DNA of 64,000 bases from Hippasteria phrygiana (GCA_037893225.1 JAZGUH010000074.1:1-64000); one strand, 5' to 3'; positions 1 to 12,821 are shown, numbered from the stretch's first letter. A program made the numbers and translations. Notes: generated by a model from the letters alone, not told the origin.

Positions 1-834
1 TGAGTAAAACATGTTTTCCAAATCTGGCTTCAGAGAAACGGAATTGATGGACGATCAACTTGATTTGGCGGAACTTGGCGTCGTTATAGTTACTTTTCTA
101 ATGAAACAAATTGTAAATCTTGTTAACCAAATAGGACATTTCATTTTGGTAATTTGTATTCTTCTTAACAGTTTCGTGAAAACTGTCTCCATTTTTCACC
201 TCCATTTGTTGGATTTGAAACTTTTGAGTGTCTGGGGGTATGACCAAGACCCCGATGTAGAATCTACTTTACTGCTTTAGTAAAGTCATCAGGTTTCAAA
301 ATTAGCACATGTCGGTTAAAGGGGATTTTGAACCCGACACAGGCTGGTCGTCTTCGCCTAAAAATGTGTAATTACATTAGCCGCAACAACGAATAGAAAG
401 GGGTGAGTGGTGAGTACATGTCAAACAATACCATTCTACCTCATCAAAATACCTCGAAAAAGATGTCCACTATATTCCAAAGCAGAAGTTAAATAGACGT
501 ACTGATGGGTGTTGATACCAACCTAGCTTGTCTTATATTTTTGGTTTTTGGAACTCCCACCTCGAGTTCTGCTGTTGTCACACCTCTCTTCGGATACGAA
601 GCCCCATCATTTAATCAGTCTCATTTGTGTGTAGTCCAGGCTATCCTCCGTTTTCAGGTTCCAAAGGGCCAAAAATTCGTCTCCTGGAACCAGCGAGTAG
701 TGACAGATAAGATGAGCAGGAGGGAAATAAATGGAATTGTATGTGTTACGTTTCGTAAGTTTCTCCCAGATATTTGTTTCCTCGTCACTTCCTCGGACGT
801 AGAATTTTTAAGCTTCCTTTGAAATATCCAGCAA

Positions 835-912
835 GTCCCCGTGGCGTAATGGGATCAGCTGCGTTGGACTTCTATTCAAAGGGTTCCGGGGGTTCGAGTC
901 CCGGCGGGGATG
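835..912 (+). tRNA. tRNA-Arg(UCU), indel-bearing copy
   Basis: Recognisable by GTCCCCGTGGCGTAATGG at the 5' end and TTCGAGTCCCGGCGGGGAT at the 3' end. Extra bases lie in the D and T arms and one A is missing from the anticodon loop. Confidence 0.6.
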
Positions 913-1198
913 AACTTTTGTGTGTGTCCCGAACTATTTTTTTGTTGAATATTTATGTCCCCGATTTTCCTTCACCATTTGATGTTTGTTCAGGAACTCT
1001 CCCATCTCCTTTGTCACAACCTAAAGTTCCGAGTGACCACCAATCTAAGTTAGATAGCACACTTTATGTATCCTCGATTACAGTGTCAATGGATGGAAAT
1101 TCAACATTTGCTGATTGTCGCAGAATCATACCTATATGCATTTTCGAAGCCATGAAAGTATGATTTTTCTAAAAGTTTTTTAAATTCCACTGTCGTGA

Positions 1199-1281
1199 GA
1201 CGAGGTGGCCGAGTGGTTAAGGCGTGTGGACTGCTAATCATTGTGCTTCTGACGCGTGGGTTCGAATCCCATCCTCGTTCG
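1199..1281 (+). tRNA. tRNA-Ser(GCU), indel-bearing copy
   Basis: D arm and T arm are intact (GGCCGAGTGG, GGTTCGAATCC). The anticodon stem and variable arm carry small indels. Confidence 0.6.
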
Positions 1282-2295
1282 AATTCAGTGTTTTGGAAGC
1301 TTGTATGTCTTCTTTGCCTTAAAGGCAAGCATCGTTTACTTTTGTTTCAAGTAATGAAATTTGCTGACGTTGGATTTGGCTTTTGTACCTTTATAGGAGC
1401 TTAAAAATCAATTACATTGTAGAGGATAACAGGATGTCGCTCCCCTCCGTTTATATCAAAAAGTGCAAGCCCGATGGAGTAAAACATGTTCCAAATCTTG
1501 GCTTACAGAGAAACGGAATGATGACGTTCAACTTGATTTGCGGAACTTGGCGTCGTTATAGTTACTTTTCTAATGAGACAAAAATGTAAATCTTTTTAAC
1601 CAAATAGGACATTTCATTTTGGTAATGTGTATTCTTCTTAACAGTTTCGTGAAACTGTCTCCAATTTTTCAACCTCCATTTGTTGGATTTTAAACTTGAG
1701 GTCTGGGGGTATGACCAAGACCCCGAAGTAGATCTACTTTTACTGCTTTAGTAAAGGTCATCAGTTTTCAAAATTATCACTGTCGGTTAAAGTGGATTAG
1801 GAACCCGACACAGGGCTGGGTCGTCTTGGCCTAAAAAAATTGTAATTACATGAGCCGCAACAGACGAATAGAAACGGGAGTGAGTACAAGTCAAACCAAC
1901 ACATTCTACTCAATCAAAAAACCTCAAAAAGATGTCACTATATCCAAAAGCAGAGTTAAATAGACGTACTGAAATGGTGTTGGATACACAACCTAGCTTG
2001 ATCTTATAGTGGACGCCCACCCTCGATTGTCTCTGTGTCACAACCTCTCTTCGATACGATGCCACATTTAATCAGTCTCAATTTGTGTGTAGTCCAGGCT
2101 ATCTCGTTTCAGGTTCCAAAGGGCCCAATAATTCGTCTCCCTGGAACCAGCCGAGTAGATGACAGATAAAGATGAGCAGGAGTGGAAATCACATGGAATT
2201 GTATGTGTTACGTTTCGTAGTATGTTTCTCCCCAGACACCCTCGTCACTTCTCGACGTTAGAAGTTTTAAAGCTTCCTTATGAAATATCCAGCAA

Positions 2296-2376
2296 GTCCC
2301 CGTGCGTAATGGATCGCGCCGTTACCATATTGGACTCATAATTCAAAGGTCCGGGTTCGAGTCCCGGCGGGGATTG
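2296..2376 (+). tRNA. tRNA-Arg(UCU), indel-bearing copy
   Basis: The T arm and acceptor 3' strand are intact. The D arm lacks a G and the anticodon region has an insertion of several bases. Confidence 0.5.
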
Positions 2377-2653
2377 AACTTTTTTGTGTGTCCGAACTAT
2401 TTTTGTTGAATATTTTGTCCCGATTTTACCTCACCATTTGATGTTTTGTTCGGAACCTCTCCCATCTCTTTGTCACGACCTAAAGTTCGCGAGTGACCAC
2501 CAATACCAGTTAATAGCACACTTTATTATCCTCGATTACAAGTGTCAAAGGTTGGAAATTCAACATTTGCTGATTGTCGGCAGATCTATACCTATATGCA
2601 TTCGAAGCCAGAAAGTAATGATTTTTCTAAAAGTTTTTAATCCACTGTCGTGA

Positions 2654-2737
2654 GGCGAGGTGGCCGAGTGGTTAAGGCGATGGACTGCTAATCATTTGTG
2701 CTCTGCACGCGTGGGTTCGAATCCCATCCTCGTCCCG
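2654..2737 (+). tRNA. tRNA-Ser(GCU), indel-bearing copy
   Basis: Full body with an extra T after the anticodon stem and extra bases at the acceptor 3' end (CGTCCCG). Second base is G, the variant seen in every fourth clean unit. Confidence 0.6.
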
Positions 2738-3756
2738 AAATTCAGTGTTTTTGAAGCTTTTATGTCATCTTTGCCTAAAGTGCAGCCATCGTTTACTTTG
2801 TTTCAAGTAAGGAATTGGCTGACAGTGGATTTGGCTTTTGTACCTTTATAGAGAGCTTAAAAATCAATTACATTGTACGAGGATAACTGGATGTCGTCTC
2901 CCCTCCGTGTATTTCCAAAAATCAGTGCAAGCCGATGGAGTAAAACATGTTCCAAATCTTGGCATTTACAGAGAAACGGGAATGATGACGTTTCAACTTG
3001 ATTTTGCGGAACTTGGCGTCTTATTATAGTACTTTTCTAATGATACAAAATGTAAACCTTTTAAACCAAATATGACATTTCATTTTGGCAATCTTGTAAT
3101 TCTCTTAAACAGTTTTCGTGTAACTGTCTCCATTTTTCAACCTCCATTTGTTGGATGTTAATCCTGAGGTCTGGGGGGTATGACCAAGACCCCGAGTAGA
3201 TCTACTTTACGGCTTTAGTAAAGGCCATCAGTTTCAAATTAGCACTGTCGGTTAAGGGGGATATTAGGACCCGACACAGGGTCCTGGTCCCGTCTTGGCC
3301 TAAAAAGTGTGTAATTACATTAGCCGCAACAGACGAATAGAAAAGGGGATGTGAGTACAAGTCAAACCAACACCATTCTACCTCATCAAAATACCTCGAA
3401 AAGATGTCATTATATTCAAAGCAGAAGTTAAATATACGTAATCTGAATGGTGTTGATTACCAACCTAGCTTGACTTATAGTTGGACGCCCACCCCGATGT
3501 CTCTGTTGTCCACACATTCTTCGATACGAAGCCCACATTTAATCTGTCTCATTGGTGTGTAGTCTAGCTATCTCGTTTCAGGTTCCAAGGGCCAAAATTC
3601 CGTCTCCTGGGAACCAGAGAGGTAGAGACAGATAAGATGAGCAGGGAGGGAAATACATGGAATTGTATGTGTTTACGTTTCGTAAGTTTCTCCCCAGATC
3701 ACCCTCGCACTTCTCGACGGGTAGAGTTTTTAAGCTTCCTTTGAAATATCTAGCAA

Positions 3757-3830
3757 GTCCCCGTGCGTACTGGATCAGCCGCGTTGGACTTCTAATTCAA
3801 AGGTTCCGGGTCTCGAGTCCCGGCGGGATG
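3757..3830 (+). tRNA. tRNA-Arg(UCU), indel-bearing copy
   Basis: Anticodon arm is intact. One G is missing from the D arm, one base is inserted in the T loop and one G is missing from the acceptor 3' strand. Confidence 0.55.
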
Positions 3831-4114
3831 AACTTTTGTGTGTGTCCGACTATTTTTTGTTTGATATTTTTGTCCCCCGATTTTCCTCACCATTGATGTT
3901 TGTTCTGTATAACTCTCCCATCCTTCTTGTCAACAACCTAAAGTTCCGAGTGACCACCCAATACAGTTAATAGCACACTTTATGTATCCTCGATTACAGT
4001 GTCAAAGGTTGGAAATTAAACATTTGCTGATTTGTCGCAGATCATACCTATATGCATTTCGAAGCCAGAAAGTAATGATTTTTCTAAAAAAGTTTTTAAT
4101 CCCACTGTCGTGAG

Positions 4115-4195
4115 GGCGAGGTGGCCGAGTGGTAAGGCGATGGACTGCTAATCCATTGTGCTCTGCACGCGTGTGGTTCGAATCCCATCTCGTCG
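4115..4195 (+). tRNA. tRNA-Ser(GCU), indel-bearing copy
   Basis: Anticodon arm is intact. One T is missing in the D loop, a T is inserted before the T arm, and a C is missing from the acceptor 3' strand. Confidence 0.6.
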
Positions 4196-5194
4196 AATTC
4201 AGTGTTTTTGGAAAGCTTTTATGTCTTCTTTGGCCTAAGTGCAGCCATCGTTTACTTTTGTTTCAAGTAAGAATTTGGCTGACGTGGATTTTGCTTTTTT
4301 GTACCTTTATAGAGAGCTTAATAATCAATCTCACACATTGTAGCGAGATAACTGGATGTCGTCTCCCCTCGCGCTTGTATTCCAAAAAGTGCAAGCCGAT
4401 GGAGTAAAACATGTCCAAATCTGGCTTACAGAGAAACGAATGATGACGTTCAACTTGATTTGCGGGAACTTGGCGTCGTTATATGTACTTTTCTAATGAT
4501 ACAGAAATGTAAACCTTTTTAAACCAAATATGTACATTTCATTTTAGGCAATTTGTATTCTTCTTAACAGTTTCGTGAAACTGTCTCCATTTTTCAACCT
4601 CCATTGTTGGATTTTAAACTTGAGGGTCTGGGGTATGACCAAGACCCCGAGGAGATCTACTTTACTGCTTTAGTAAAGGTCATCAGTTTCAAATTAGCAC
4701 ATGTCGGTTAAAGGGGATTAGACCCGACACAGGGCTGGTCGACTTGGCCTAATAATTGTAATTACATTAGCCGCAACAGACGAATAGAAAGGAGTGAGTA
4801 CAAAGTCAACCAACACCATTCTACCTCATCAAAATACCTCGAAAAATGTCACTATATTCCAAAGCAGAAGTTCAATAGACGTACTGAATGGTGTTGATAC
4901 AACCTCTAGCTTGACTATAGTGACGCCCACCTCGATGTCTCTGGTTGTCACACCTCTCTTCGATACGAAGCCCACATTTAATCAGTCTCATTTGTGTGTA
5001 GTCCAGGGCTATCTCGTTTCAGGTTCCAAAGGGCAAAAATTCGTCTCCTGGAACAGCGAGTAGAGACAGATAAAGATGAGCAGGAGGGAAATTCATGATT
5101 GTATGTGTTACGTTTCGTAAGTTTCTCCTACCCAGATCACCCTCGTCACTTCTCCGACTGGTAGAAGTTTTAAGCTCTTGGAAATATCCAGCAA

Positions 5195-5267
5195 GTCCCC
5201 GTTGGCGTAATGGATCAGCGCGTTGGACTTCTATTCAAAGGTTCGGGTTCGAGTCCCGGCGGGGATG
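5195..5267 (+). tRNA. tRNA-Arg(UCU), indel-bearing copy
   Basis: Near-complete body with an extra T at the acceptor/D junction and single-base losses in the anticodon loop and T stem. Confidence 0.55.
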
Positions 5268-5548
5268 AACTTTTGTGTGTGTCTCCTCGAACTATTTTTT
5301 GTTGAATATTTTGTCCCGATTTTCCTTCACCATTTGATGTTTGTTCAGGGAACTCTCCATCTCTTTGTCACAACCTAAAGTTCCGAGTGACCACCAATAC
5401 AAGTTAATAGCACACCTTTATTGGTTATCCTCGATTCAGTGTCAAGGTTGGAAATTAAACATTTGCTGATTGTCGCAGATCATACCTATATGCATTTCGA
5501 AGCCAGAAAGTAATGATTTTTCTAAAAGTTTTAATTCCACAGTCGTGA

Positions 5549-5628
5549 GACGAGGTGGCGAGTGGTTAGGCGATGGACTGCTAATCCATTTGTGTCCTGC
5601 ACGCGTGGGTTCGAATCCATCCTCGTCG
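5549..5628 (+). tRNA. tRNA-Ser(GCU), indel-bearing copy
   Basis: The D arm has lost two bases. Anticodon loop CTGCTAA is intact. One base is missing in the T stem. Confidence 0.55.
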
Positions 5629-6642
5629 AAATCAGTGTTTTTTGGAAGCTATTATGTCTCTTGCCTTAAGTGCAAGCATCGTTACTTTTGTTTTCAAGTA
5701 AGAATTTGGCTGACGTGGATTTGGCTTTTGTACCTTTATAAAGAGCTTAAAAATCAATTACATTGTAAGAGGATAACAGGATGTCGTCTCCCCTCCGTTG
5801 TATTCCCAAAAAGTGCAGAGCGATGGACGTAAATAACATGTTCCAAATCATTGGCTTACAGAGAACGGAATGATGACGTTCAACTTGATTTGCGGAACTT
5901 GCGTCCGTTTATAGTTACATTTCTAATGATACATAAATGTAAATCTTTTAAACCAAATAGGACATTTCATTTTGGTAATTTGTATTCTTTCTTAACAGTT
6001 TCGTGAAACTGTCTCCATTTTCAACCTCATTTGTTGGATTTGAAACTTTGAGGTCTGGGGGTATGACCAAGTCCCCGAAGTAGATCTACTTTCAACTGCT
6101 TTAGTAAAGGTCATCAGTTTTCAAATTAGCACATGTCGGTTAAAGGGATTAGAACCCGACACAGGGCTGGTCGTCTTGGCCTAAAAAATGTGTAATTACA
6201 TAGCCGCAACAGACGAATAGAAAGGGTAAGTGAAGTAACAAGTCAAACGCAATACCAATCTACCCTCATCAAAATACCTCGAAAAGATGTCACTATATCC
6301 AAAAGCAGAAGTTAAATAGAGCTTCTGAATGGTGTTGATACCAACCTAGCTTGACTATAGTTGGACGCCCACCTCGATGTCTCTGTTGTCCACTCTCTTC
6401 TTCGATACGAAGCCCACAATTAATCAGTCCTCATTTGTGTGTAGTCCAGGCTATCTCCGTTCAGGTTCAAAGGGCAAAAATTCGTCTCCTTAGAACCAGC
6501 GAGTAGAGACAGATAAAGATGAGCAGGAGGAAATACATGGCATTGTATGTTTTACGTTTTCGTAAGTTTCTCCCCAGGATTCACCCTCGTCACTTCTCGA
6601 CGGGTAGAAGTTTTAAGCTTCACTTTGAGTATAACCAGCAAT

Positions 6643-6718
6643 GTCCCCGTGGCGTAATGGATCAGCGACGTTGGACTTCTATTCCAAAGTTCCGGGTTCG
6701 AGTCCCGGGCGGGGAATG
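6643..6718 (+). tRNA. tRNA-Arg(UCU), last indel-bearing copy
   Basis: It has extra bases in the D stem and both T-arm flanks and one base lost from the anticodon loop. Sequence quality becomes clean immediately after this gene. Confidence 0.6.
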
Positions 6719-6996
6719 AACTTTTGTGTGTGTCCCCGACTATTTTTTGTTGAATATTTTGTCCCGATTTTCCTTCACCATTTGATGTTTGTTCAGGAAC
6801 TCTCCCATCTCTTTGTCACAACCTAAAGTTCCGAGTGACCACCAATACCAGTTAATAGCACACTTTATGTATCCTCGATTACAGTGTCAAAGGTTGGAAA
6901 TTCAACATTTGCTGATTGTCGCAGATCATACCTATATGCATTTCGAAGCCAGAAAGTAATGATTTTTCTAAAAGTTTTTAAATGCCACTGTCGTGA

Positions 6997-7078
6997 GACG
7001 AGGTGGCCGAGTGGTTAAGGCGATGGACTGCTAATCCATTGTGCTCTGCACGCGTGGGTTCGAATCCCATCCTCGTCG
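6997..7078 (+). tRNA. tRNA-Ser(GCU), first clean copy
   Basis: This 82-nt tRNA decodes AGC/AGU serine codons. The 7-bp acceptor stem GACGAGG/CCTCGTC is perfect, the discriminator is G, the A box reads TGGCCGAGTGG and the B box GGTTCGAATCC. The anticodon loop CTGCTAA sits on stem ATGGA/TCCAT with GCT at 7,030-7,032. A long class II variable arm (GTGC-TCT-GCAC) confirms the serine type. There is no intron, and 3' CCA is not encoded, as in eukaryotic nuclear genes. A TTTTT run about a dozen bases downstream would stop Pol III. Confidence 0.95.
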
Positions 7079-8081
7079 AAATTCAGTGTTTTTGGAAGCT
7101 TTTATGTCTTCTTTGCCTTAAGTGCAGCCATCGTTTACTTTTGTTTCAAGTAAGAATTTGGCTGACGTGGATTTGGCTTTTGTACCTTTATAGAGAGCTT
7201 AAAAATCAATTACATTGTAAGAGGATAACAGGATGTCGTCTCCCCTCCGTTGTATTCCAAAAAGTGCAAGCCGATGGAGTAAAACATGTTCCAAATCTTG
7301 GCTTACAGAGAAACGGAATGATGACGTTCAACTTGATTTGCGGAACTTGGCGTCGTTATAGTTACTTTTCTAATGATACAAAATGTAAATCTTTTTAAAC
7401 CAAATAGGACATTTCATTTTGGTAATTTGTATTCTTCTTAACAGTTTCGTGAAACTGTCTCCATTTTTCAACCTCCATTTGTTGGATTTGAAACTTTGAG
7501 GTCTGGGGGTATGACCAAGACCCCGAAGAAGATCTACTTTACTGCTTTAGTAAAGGTCATCAGTTTTCAAAATTAGCACATGTCGGTTAAAGGGGATTTA
7601 GAACCCGACACAGGGCTGGTCGTCTTGGCCTAAAAAATGTGTAATTACATTAGCCGCAACAGACGAATAGAAAGGGAGTGAGTACAAGTCAAACCAATAC
7701 CATTCTACCTCATCAAAATACCTCGAAAAGATGTCACTATATTCCAAAAGCAGAAGTTAAATATACGTACTGAATGGTGTTGATACCAACCTAGCTTGAC
7801 TTATAGTTGGACGCCCACCTCGATGTCTCTGTTGTCACACCTCTCTTCGATACGAAGCCCACATTTAATCAGTCTCATTTGTGTGTAGTCCAGGCTATCT
7901 CGTTTCAGGTTCCAAAGGGCCAAAAATTCGTCTCCTGGAACCAGCGAGTAGAGACAGATAAAGATGAGCAGGAGGGAAATACATGGAATTGTATGTGTTA
8001 CGTTTCGTAAGTTTCTCCCCAGATCACCCTCGTCACTTCTCGACGGTAGAAGTTTTAAGCTTCCTTTGAAATATCCAGCAA

Positions 8082-8155
8082 GTCCCCGTGGCGTAATGGA
8101 TCAGCGCGTTGGACTTCTAATTCAAAGGTTCCGGGTTCGAGTCCCGGCGGGGATG
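8082..8155 (+). tRNA. tRNA-Arg(UCU), first clean copy
   Basis: This 74-nt tRNA decodes AGA/AGG arginine codons. Acceptor GTCCCCG pairs with CGGGGAT (G1-U72 wobble), the anticodon loop is CTTCTAA on stem TTGGA/TTCAA with TCT at 8,116-8,118, and the T arm CCGGG-TTCGAGT-CCCGG is perfect. A20 in the D loop matches the usual arginine pattern. No intron. A T6 run follows within four bases of the 3' end as Pol III terminator. Confidence 0.95.
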
Positions 8156-8432
8156 AACTTTTTTGTGTGTCCGAACTATTTTTTGTTGAATATTTTGTCC
8201 CGATTTTCCTTCACCATTTGATGTTTGTTCAGGAACTCTCCCATCTCTTTGTCACAACCTAAAGTTCCGAGTGACCACCAATACCAGTTAATAGCACACT
8301 TTATGTATCCTCGATTACAGTGTCAAAGGTTGGAAATTCAACATTTGCTGATTGTCGCAGATCATACCTATATGCATTTCGAAGCCAGAAAGTAATGATT
8401 TTTCTAAAAGTTTTTAAATGCCACTGTCGTGA

Positions 8433-8514
8433 GACGAGGTGGCCGAGTGGTTAAGGCGATGGACTGCTAATCCATTGTGCTCTGCACGCGTGGGTTCGAA
8501 TCCCATCCTCGTCG
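8433..8514 (+). tRNA. tRNA-Ser(GCU)
   Basis: Same sequence as the 6,997 copy. Belongs to higher-order position b (spacer with CACTTG). Confidence 0.95.
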
Positions 8515-9517
8515 AAATTCAGTGTTTTTGGAAGCTTTTATGTCTTCTTTGCCTTAAGTGCAGCCATCGTTTACTTTTGTTTCAAGTAAGAATTTGGCTG
8601 ACGTGGATTTGGCTTTTGTACCTTTATAGAGAGCTTAAAAATCAATTACATTGTAAGAGGATAACAGGATGTCGTCTCCCCTCCGTTGTATTCCAAAAAG
8701 TGCAAGCCGATGGAGTAAAACATGTTCCAAATCTTGGCTTACAGAGAAACGGAATGATGACGTTCAACTTGATTTGCGGAACTTGGCGTCGTTATAGTTA
8801 CTTTTCTAATGATACAAAATGTAAATCTTTTTAAACCAAATAGGACATTTCATTTTGGTAATTTGTATTCTTCTTAACAGTTTCGTGAAACTGTCTCCAT
8901 TTTTCAACCTCCACTTGTTGGATTTGAAACTTTGAGGTCTGGGGGTATGACCAAGACCCCGAAGAAGATCTACTTTACTGCTTTAGTAAAGGTCATCAGT
9001 TTTCAAAATTAGCACATGTCGGTTAAAGGGGATTTAGAACCCGACACAGGGCTGGTCGTCTTGGCCTAAAAAATGTGTAATTACATTAGCCGCAACAGAC
9101 GAATAGAAAGGGAGTGAGTACAAGTCAAACCAATACCATTCTACCTCATCAAAATACCTCGAAAAGATGTCACTATATTCCAAAAGCAGAAGTTAAATAG
9201 ACGTACTGAATGGTGTTGATACCAACCTAGCTTGACTTATAGTTGGACGCCCACCTCGATGTCTCTGTTGTCACACCTCTCTTCGATACGAAGCCCACAT
9301 TTAATCAGTCTCATTTGTGTGTAGTCCAGGCTATCTCGTTTCAGGTTCCAAAGGGCCAAAAATTCGTCTCCTGGAACCAGCGAGTAGAGACAGATAAAGA
9401 TGAGCAGGAGGGAAATACATGGAATTGTATGTGTTACGTTTCGTAAGTTTCTCCCCAGATCACCCTCGTCACTTCTCGACGGTAGAAGTTTTAAGCTTCC
9501 TTTGAAATATCCAGCAA

Positions 9518-9591
9518 GTCCCCGTGGCGTAATGGATCAGCGCGTTGGACTTCTAATTCAAAGGTTCCGGGTTCGAGTCCCGGCGGGGATG
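9518..9591 (+). tRNA. tRNA-Arg(UCU)
   Basis: Same body as the 8,082 copy; followed by T6. Confidence 0.95.
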
Positions 9592-9868
9592 AACTTTTTT
9601 GTGTGTCCGAACTATTTTTTGTTGAATATTTTGTCCCGATTTTCCTTCACCATTTGATGTTTGTTCAGGAACTCTCCCATCTCTTTGTCACAACCTAAAG
9701 TTCCGAGTGACCACCAATACCAGTTAATAGCACACTTTATGTATCCTCGATTACAGTGTCAAAGGTTGGAAATTAAACATTTGCTGATTGTCGCAGATCA
9801 TACCTATATGCATTTCGAAGCCAGAAAGTAATGATTTTTCTAAAAGTTTTTAAATCCCACTGTCGTGA

Positions 9869-9950
9869 GGCGAGGTGGCCGAGTGGTTAAGGCGATGGAC
9901 TGCTAATCCATTGTGCTCTGCACGCGTGGGTTCGAATCCCATCCTCGTCG
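9869..9950 (+). tRNA. tRNA-Ser(GCU), G2 variant
   Basis: Second base is G rather than A, so the acceptor stem holds a G-U pair. Otherwise unchanged. Higher-order position c. Confidence 0.94.
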
Positions 9951-10952
9951 AAATTCAGTGTTTTTGGAAGCTTTTATGTCTTCTTTGCCTTAAGTGCAGC
10001 CATCGTTTACTTTTGTTTCAAGTAAGAATTTGGCTGACGTGGATTTGGCTTTTGTACCTTTATAGAGAGCTTAAAAATCAATTACATTGTACGAGGATAA
10101 CTGGATGTCGTCTCCCCTCCGTTGTATTCCAAAAAGTGCAAGCCGATGGAGTAAAACATGTTCCAAATCTTGGCTTACAGAGAAACGGAATGATGACGTT
10201 CAACTTGATTTGCGGAACTTGGCGTCGTTATAGTTACTTTTCTAATGATACAAAATGTAAACCTTTTTAAACCAAATATGACATTTCATTTTGGCAATTT
10301 GTATTCTTCTTAACAGTTTCGTGAAACTGTCTCCATTTTTCAACCTCCATTTGTTGGATTTTAAACTTGAGGTCTGGGGGTATGACCAAGACCCCGAAGG
10401 AGATCTACTTTACTGCTTTAGTAAAGGTCATCAGTTTTCAAAATTAGCACATGTCGGTTAAAGGGGATTTAGAACCCGACACAGGGCTGGTCGACTTGGC
10501 CTAATAAATGTGTAATTACATTAGCCGCAACAGACGAATAGAAAGGGAGTGAGTACAAGTCAAACCAACACCATTCTACCTCATCAAAATACCTCGAAAA
10601 GATGTCACTATATTCCAAAAGCAGAAGTTAAATAGACGTACTGAATGGTGTTGATACCAACCTAGCTTGACTTATAGTTGGACGCCCACCTCGATGTCTC
10701 TGTTGTCACACCTCTCTTCGATACGAAGCCCACATTTAATCAGTCTCATTTGTGTGTAGTCCAGGCTATCTCGTTTCAGGTTCCAAAGGGCCAAAAATTC
10801 GTCTCCTGGAACCAGCGAGTAGAGACAGATAAAGATGAGCAGGAGGGAAATTCATGGAATTGTATGTGTTACGTTTCGTAAGTTTCTCCCCAGATCACCC
10901 TCGTCACTTCTCGACGGTAGAAGTTTTAAGCTTCCTTTGAAATATCCAGCAA

Positions 10953-11026
10953 GTCCCCGTGGCGTAATGGATCAGCGCGTTGGACTTCTAATTCAAAGGT
11001 TCCGGGTTCGAGTCCCGGCGGGGATG
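10953..11026 (+). tRNA. tRNA-Arg(UCU)
   Basis: Body unchanged; followed by a shorter T4 terminator and GTGTGTG. Confidence 0.95.
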
Positions 11027-11303
11027 AACTTTTGTGTGTGTCCGAACTATTTTTTGTTGAATATTTTGTCCCGATTTTCCTTCACCATTTGATGTTTGTT
11101 CAGGAACTCTCCCATCTCTTTGTCACAACCTAAAGTTCCGAGTGACCACCAATACCAGTTAATAGCACACTTTATGTATCCTCGATTACAGTGTCAAAGG
11201 TTGGAAATTAAACATTTGCTGATTGTCGCAGATCATACCTATATGCATTTCGAAGCCAGAAAGTAATGATTTTTCTAAAAGTTTTTAAATTCCACTGTCG
11301 TGA

Positions 11304-11385
11304 GACGAGGTGGCCGAGTGGTTAAGGCGATGGACTGCTAATCCATTGTGCTCTGCACGCGTGGGTTCGAATCCCATCCTCGTCG
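11304..11385 (+). tRNA. tRNA-Ser(GCU)
   Basis: A2 form. Higher-order position d. Confidence 0.95.
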
Positions 11386-12388
11386 AAATTCAGTGTTTTT
11401 GGAAGCTTTTATGTCTTCTTTGCCTTAAGTGCAGCCATCGTTTACTTTTGTTTCAAGTAAGAATTTGGCTGACGTGGATTTGGCTTTTGTACCTTTATAA
11501 AGAGCTTAAAAATCAATTACATTGTAAGAGGATAACAGGATGTCGTCTCCCCTCCGTTGTATTCCAAAAAGTGCAAGCCGATGGAGTAAAACATGTTCCA
11601 AATCTTGGCTTACAGAGAAACGGAATGATGACGTTCAACTTGATTTGCGGAACTTGGCGTCGTTATAGTTACTTTTCTAATGATACAAAATGTAAATCTT
11701 TTTAAACCAAATAGGACATTTCATTTTGGTAATTTGTATTCTTCTTAACAGTTTCGTGAAACTGTCTCCATTTTTCAACCTCCATTTGTTGGATTTGAAA
11801 CTTTGAGGTCTGGGGGTATGACCAAGACCCCGAAGTAGATCTACTTTACTGCTTTAGTAAAGGTCATCAGTTTTCAAAATTAGCACATGTCGGTTAAAGG
11901 GGATTTAGAACCCGACACAGGGCTGGTCGTCTTGGCCTAAAAAATGTGTAATTACATTAGCCGCAACAGACGAATAGAAAGGGAGTGAGTACAAGTCAAA
12001 CCAATACCATTCTACCTCATCAAAATACCTCGAAAAGATGTCACTATATTCCAAAAGCAGAAGTTAAATAGACGTACTGAATGGTGTTGATACCAACCTA
12101 GCTTGACTTATAGTTGGACGCCCACCTCGATGTCTCTGTTGTCACACCTCTCTTCGATACGAAGCCCACATTTAATCAGTCTCATTTGTGTGTAGTCCAG
12201 GCTATCTCGTTTCAGGTTCCAAAGGGCCAAAAATTCGTCTCCTGGAACCAGCGAGTAGAGACAGATAAAGATGAGCAGGAGGGAAATACATGGAATTGTA
12301 TGTGTTACGTTTCGTAAGTTTCTCCCCAGATCACCCTCGTCACTTCTCGACGGTAGAAGTTTTAAGCTTCCTTTGAAATATCCAGCAA

Positions 12389-12462
12389 GTCCCCGTGGCG
12401 TAATGGATCAGCGCGTTGGACTTCTAATTCAAAGGTTCCGGGTTCGAGTCCCGGCGGGGATG
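12389..12462 (+). tRNA. tRNA-Arg(UCU)
   Basis: Body unchanged; T4 terminator. Confidence 0.95.
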
Positions 12463-12739
12463 AACTTTTGTGTGTGTCCGAACTATTTTTTGTTGAATAT
12501 TTTGTCCCGATTTTCCTTCACCATTTGATGTTTGTTCAGGAACTCTCCCATCTCTTTGTCACAACCTAAAGTTCCGAGTGACCACCAATACCAGTTAATA
12601 GCACACTTTATGTATCCTCGATTACAGTGTCAAAGGTTGGAAATTCAACATTTGCTGATTGTCGCAGATCATACCTATATGCATTTCGAAGCCAGAAAGT
12701 AATGATTTTTCTAAAAGTTTTTAAATGCCACTGTCGTGA

Positions 12740-12821
12740 GACGAGGTGGCCGAGTGGTTAAGGCGATGGACTGCTAATCCATTGTGCTCTGCACGCGTGG
12801 GTTCGAATCCCATCCTCGTCG
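12740..12821 (+). tRNA. tRNA-Ser(GCU)
   Basis: First gene of the second higher-order copy, 5,743 bp after 6,997. Confidence 0.95.

Larger units (their letters stand above)
1..6720. other. Indel-rich (probably unpolished) part of the tRNA array
   Basis: Aligned by eye to the clean unit that starts near 6.7 kb, this part shows single-base insertions and deletions every few tens of bases, in tRNA genes and spacers alike, often in short homopolymers. From about 6,720 the same unit reads without such errors. That pattern fits low-coverage, uncorrected long-read sequence near a contig end better than decay, because insertions and deletions are scattered without regard to function and adjacent copies do not share them. 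The tRNA entries here are therefore positionally reliable but not reliable as sequence. Confidence 0.75.

Noticed and set aside
7003..7398. Repeated 131-codon ORFs (MAEWLRRWTANPL...) and their 85- and 67-codon companions in every tRNA unit
   Set aside because: They start inside the tRNA-Ser or run through the tRNA-Arg, use non-ATG starts in part, and are preserved only because the DNA unit is homogenised. The indel-bearing copies break them freely.
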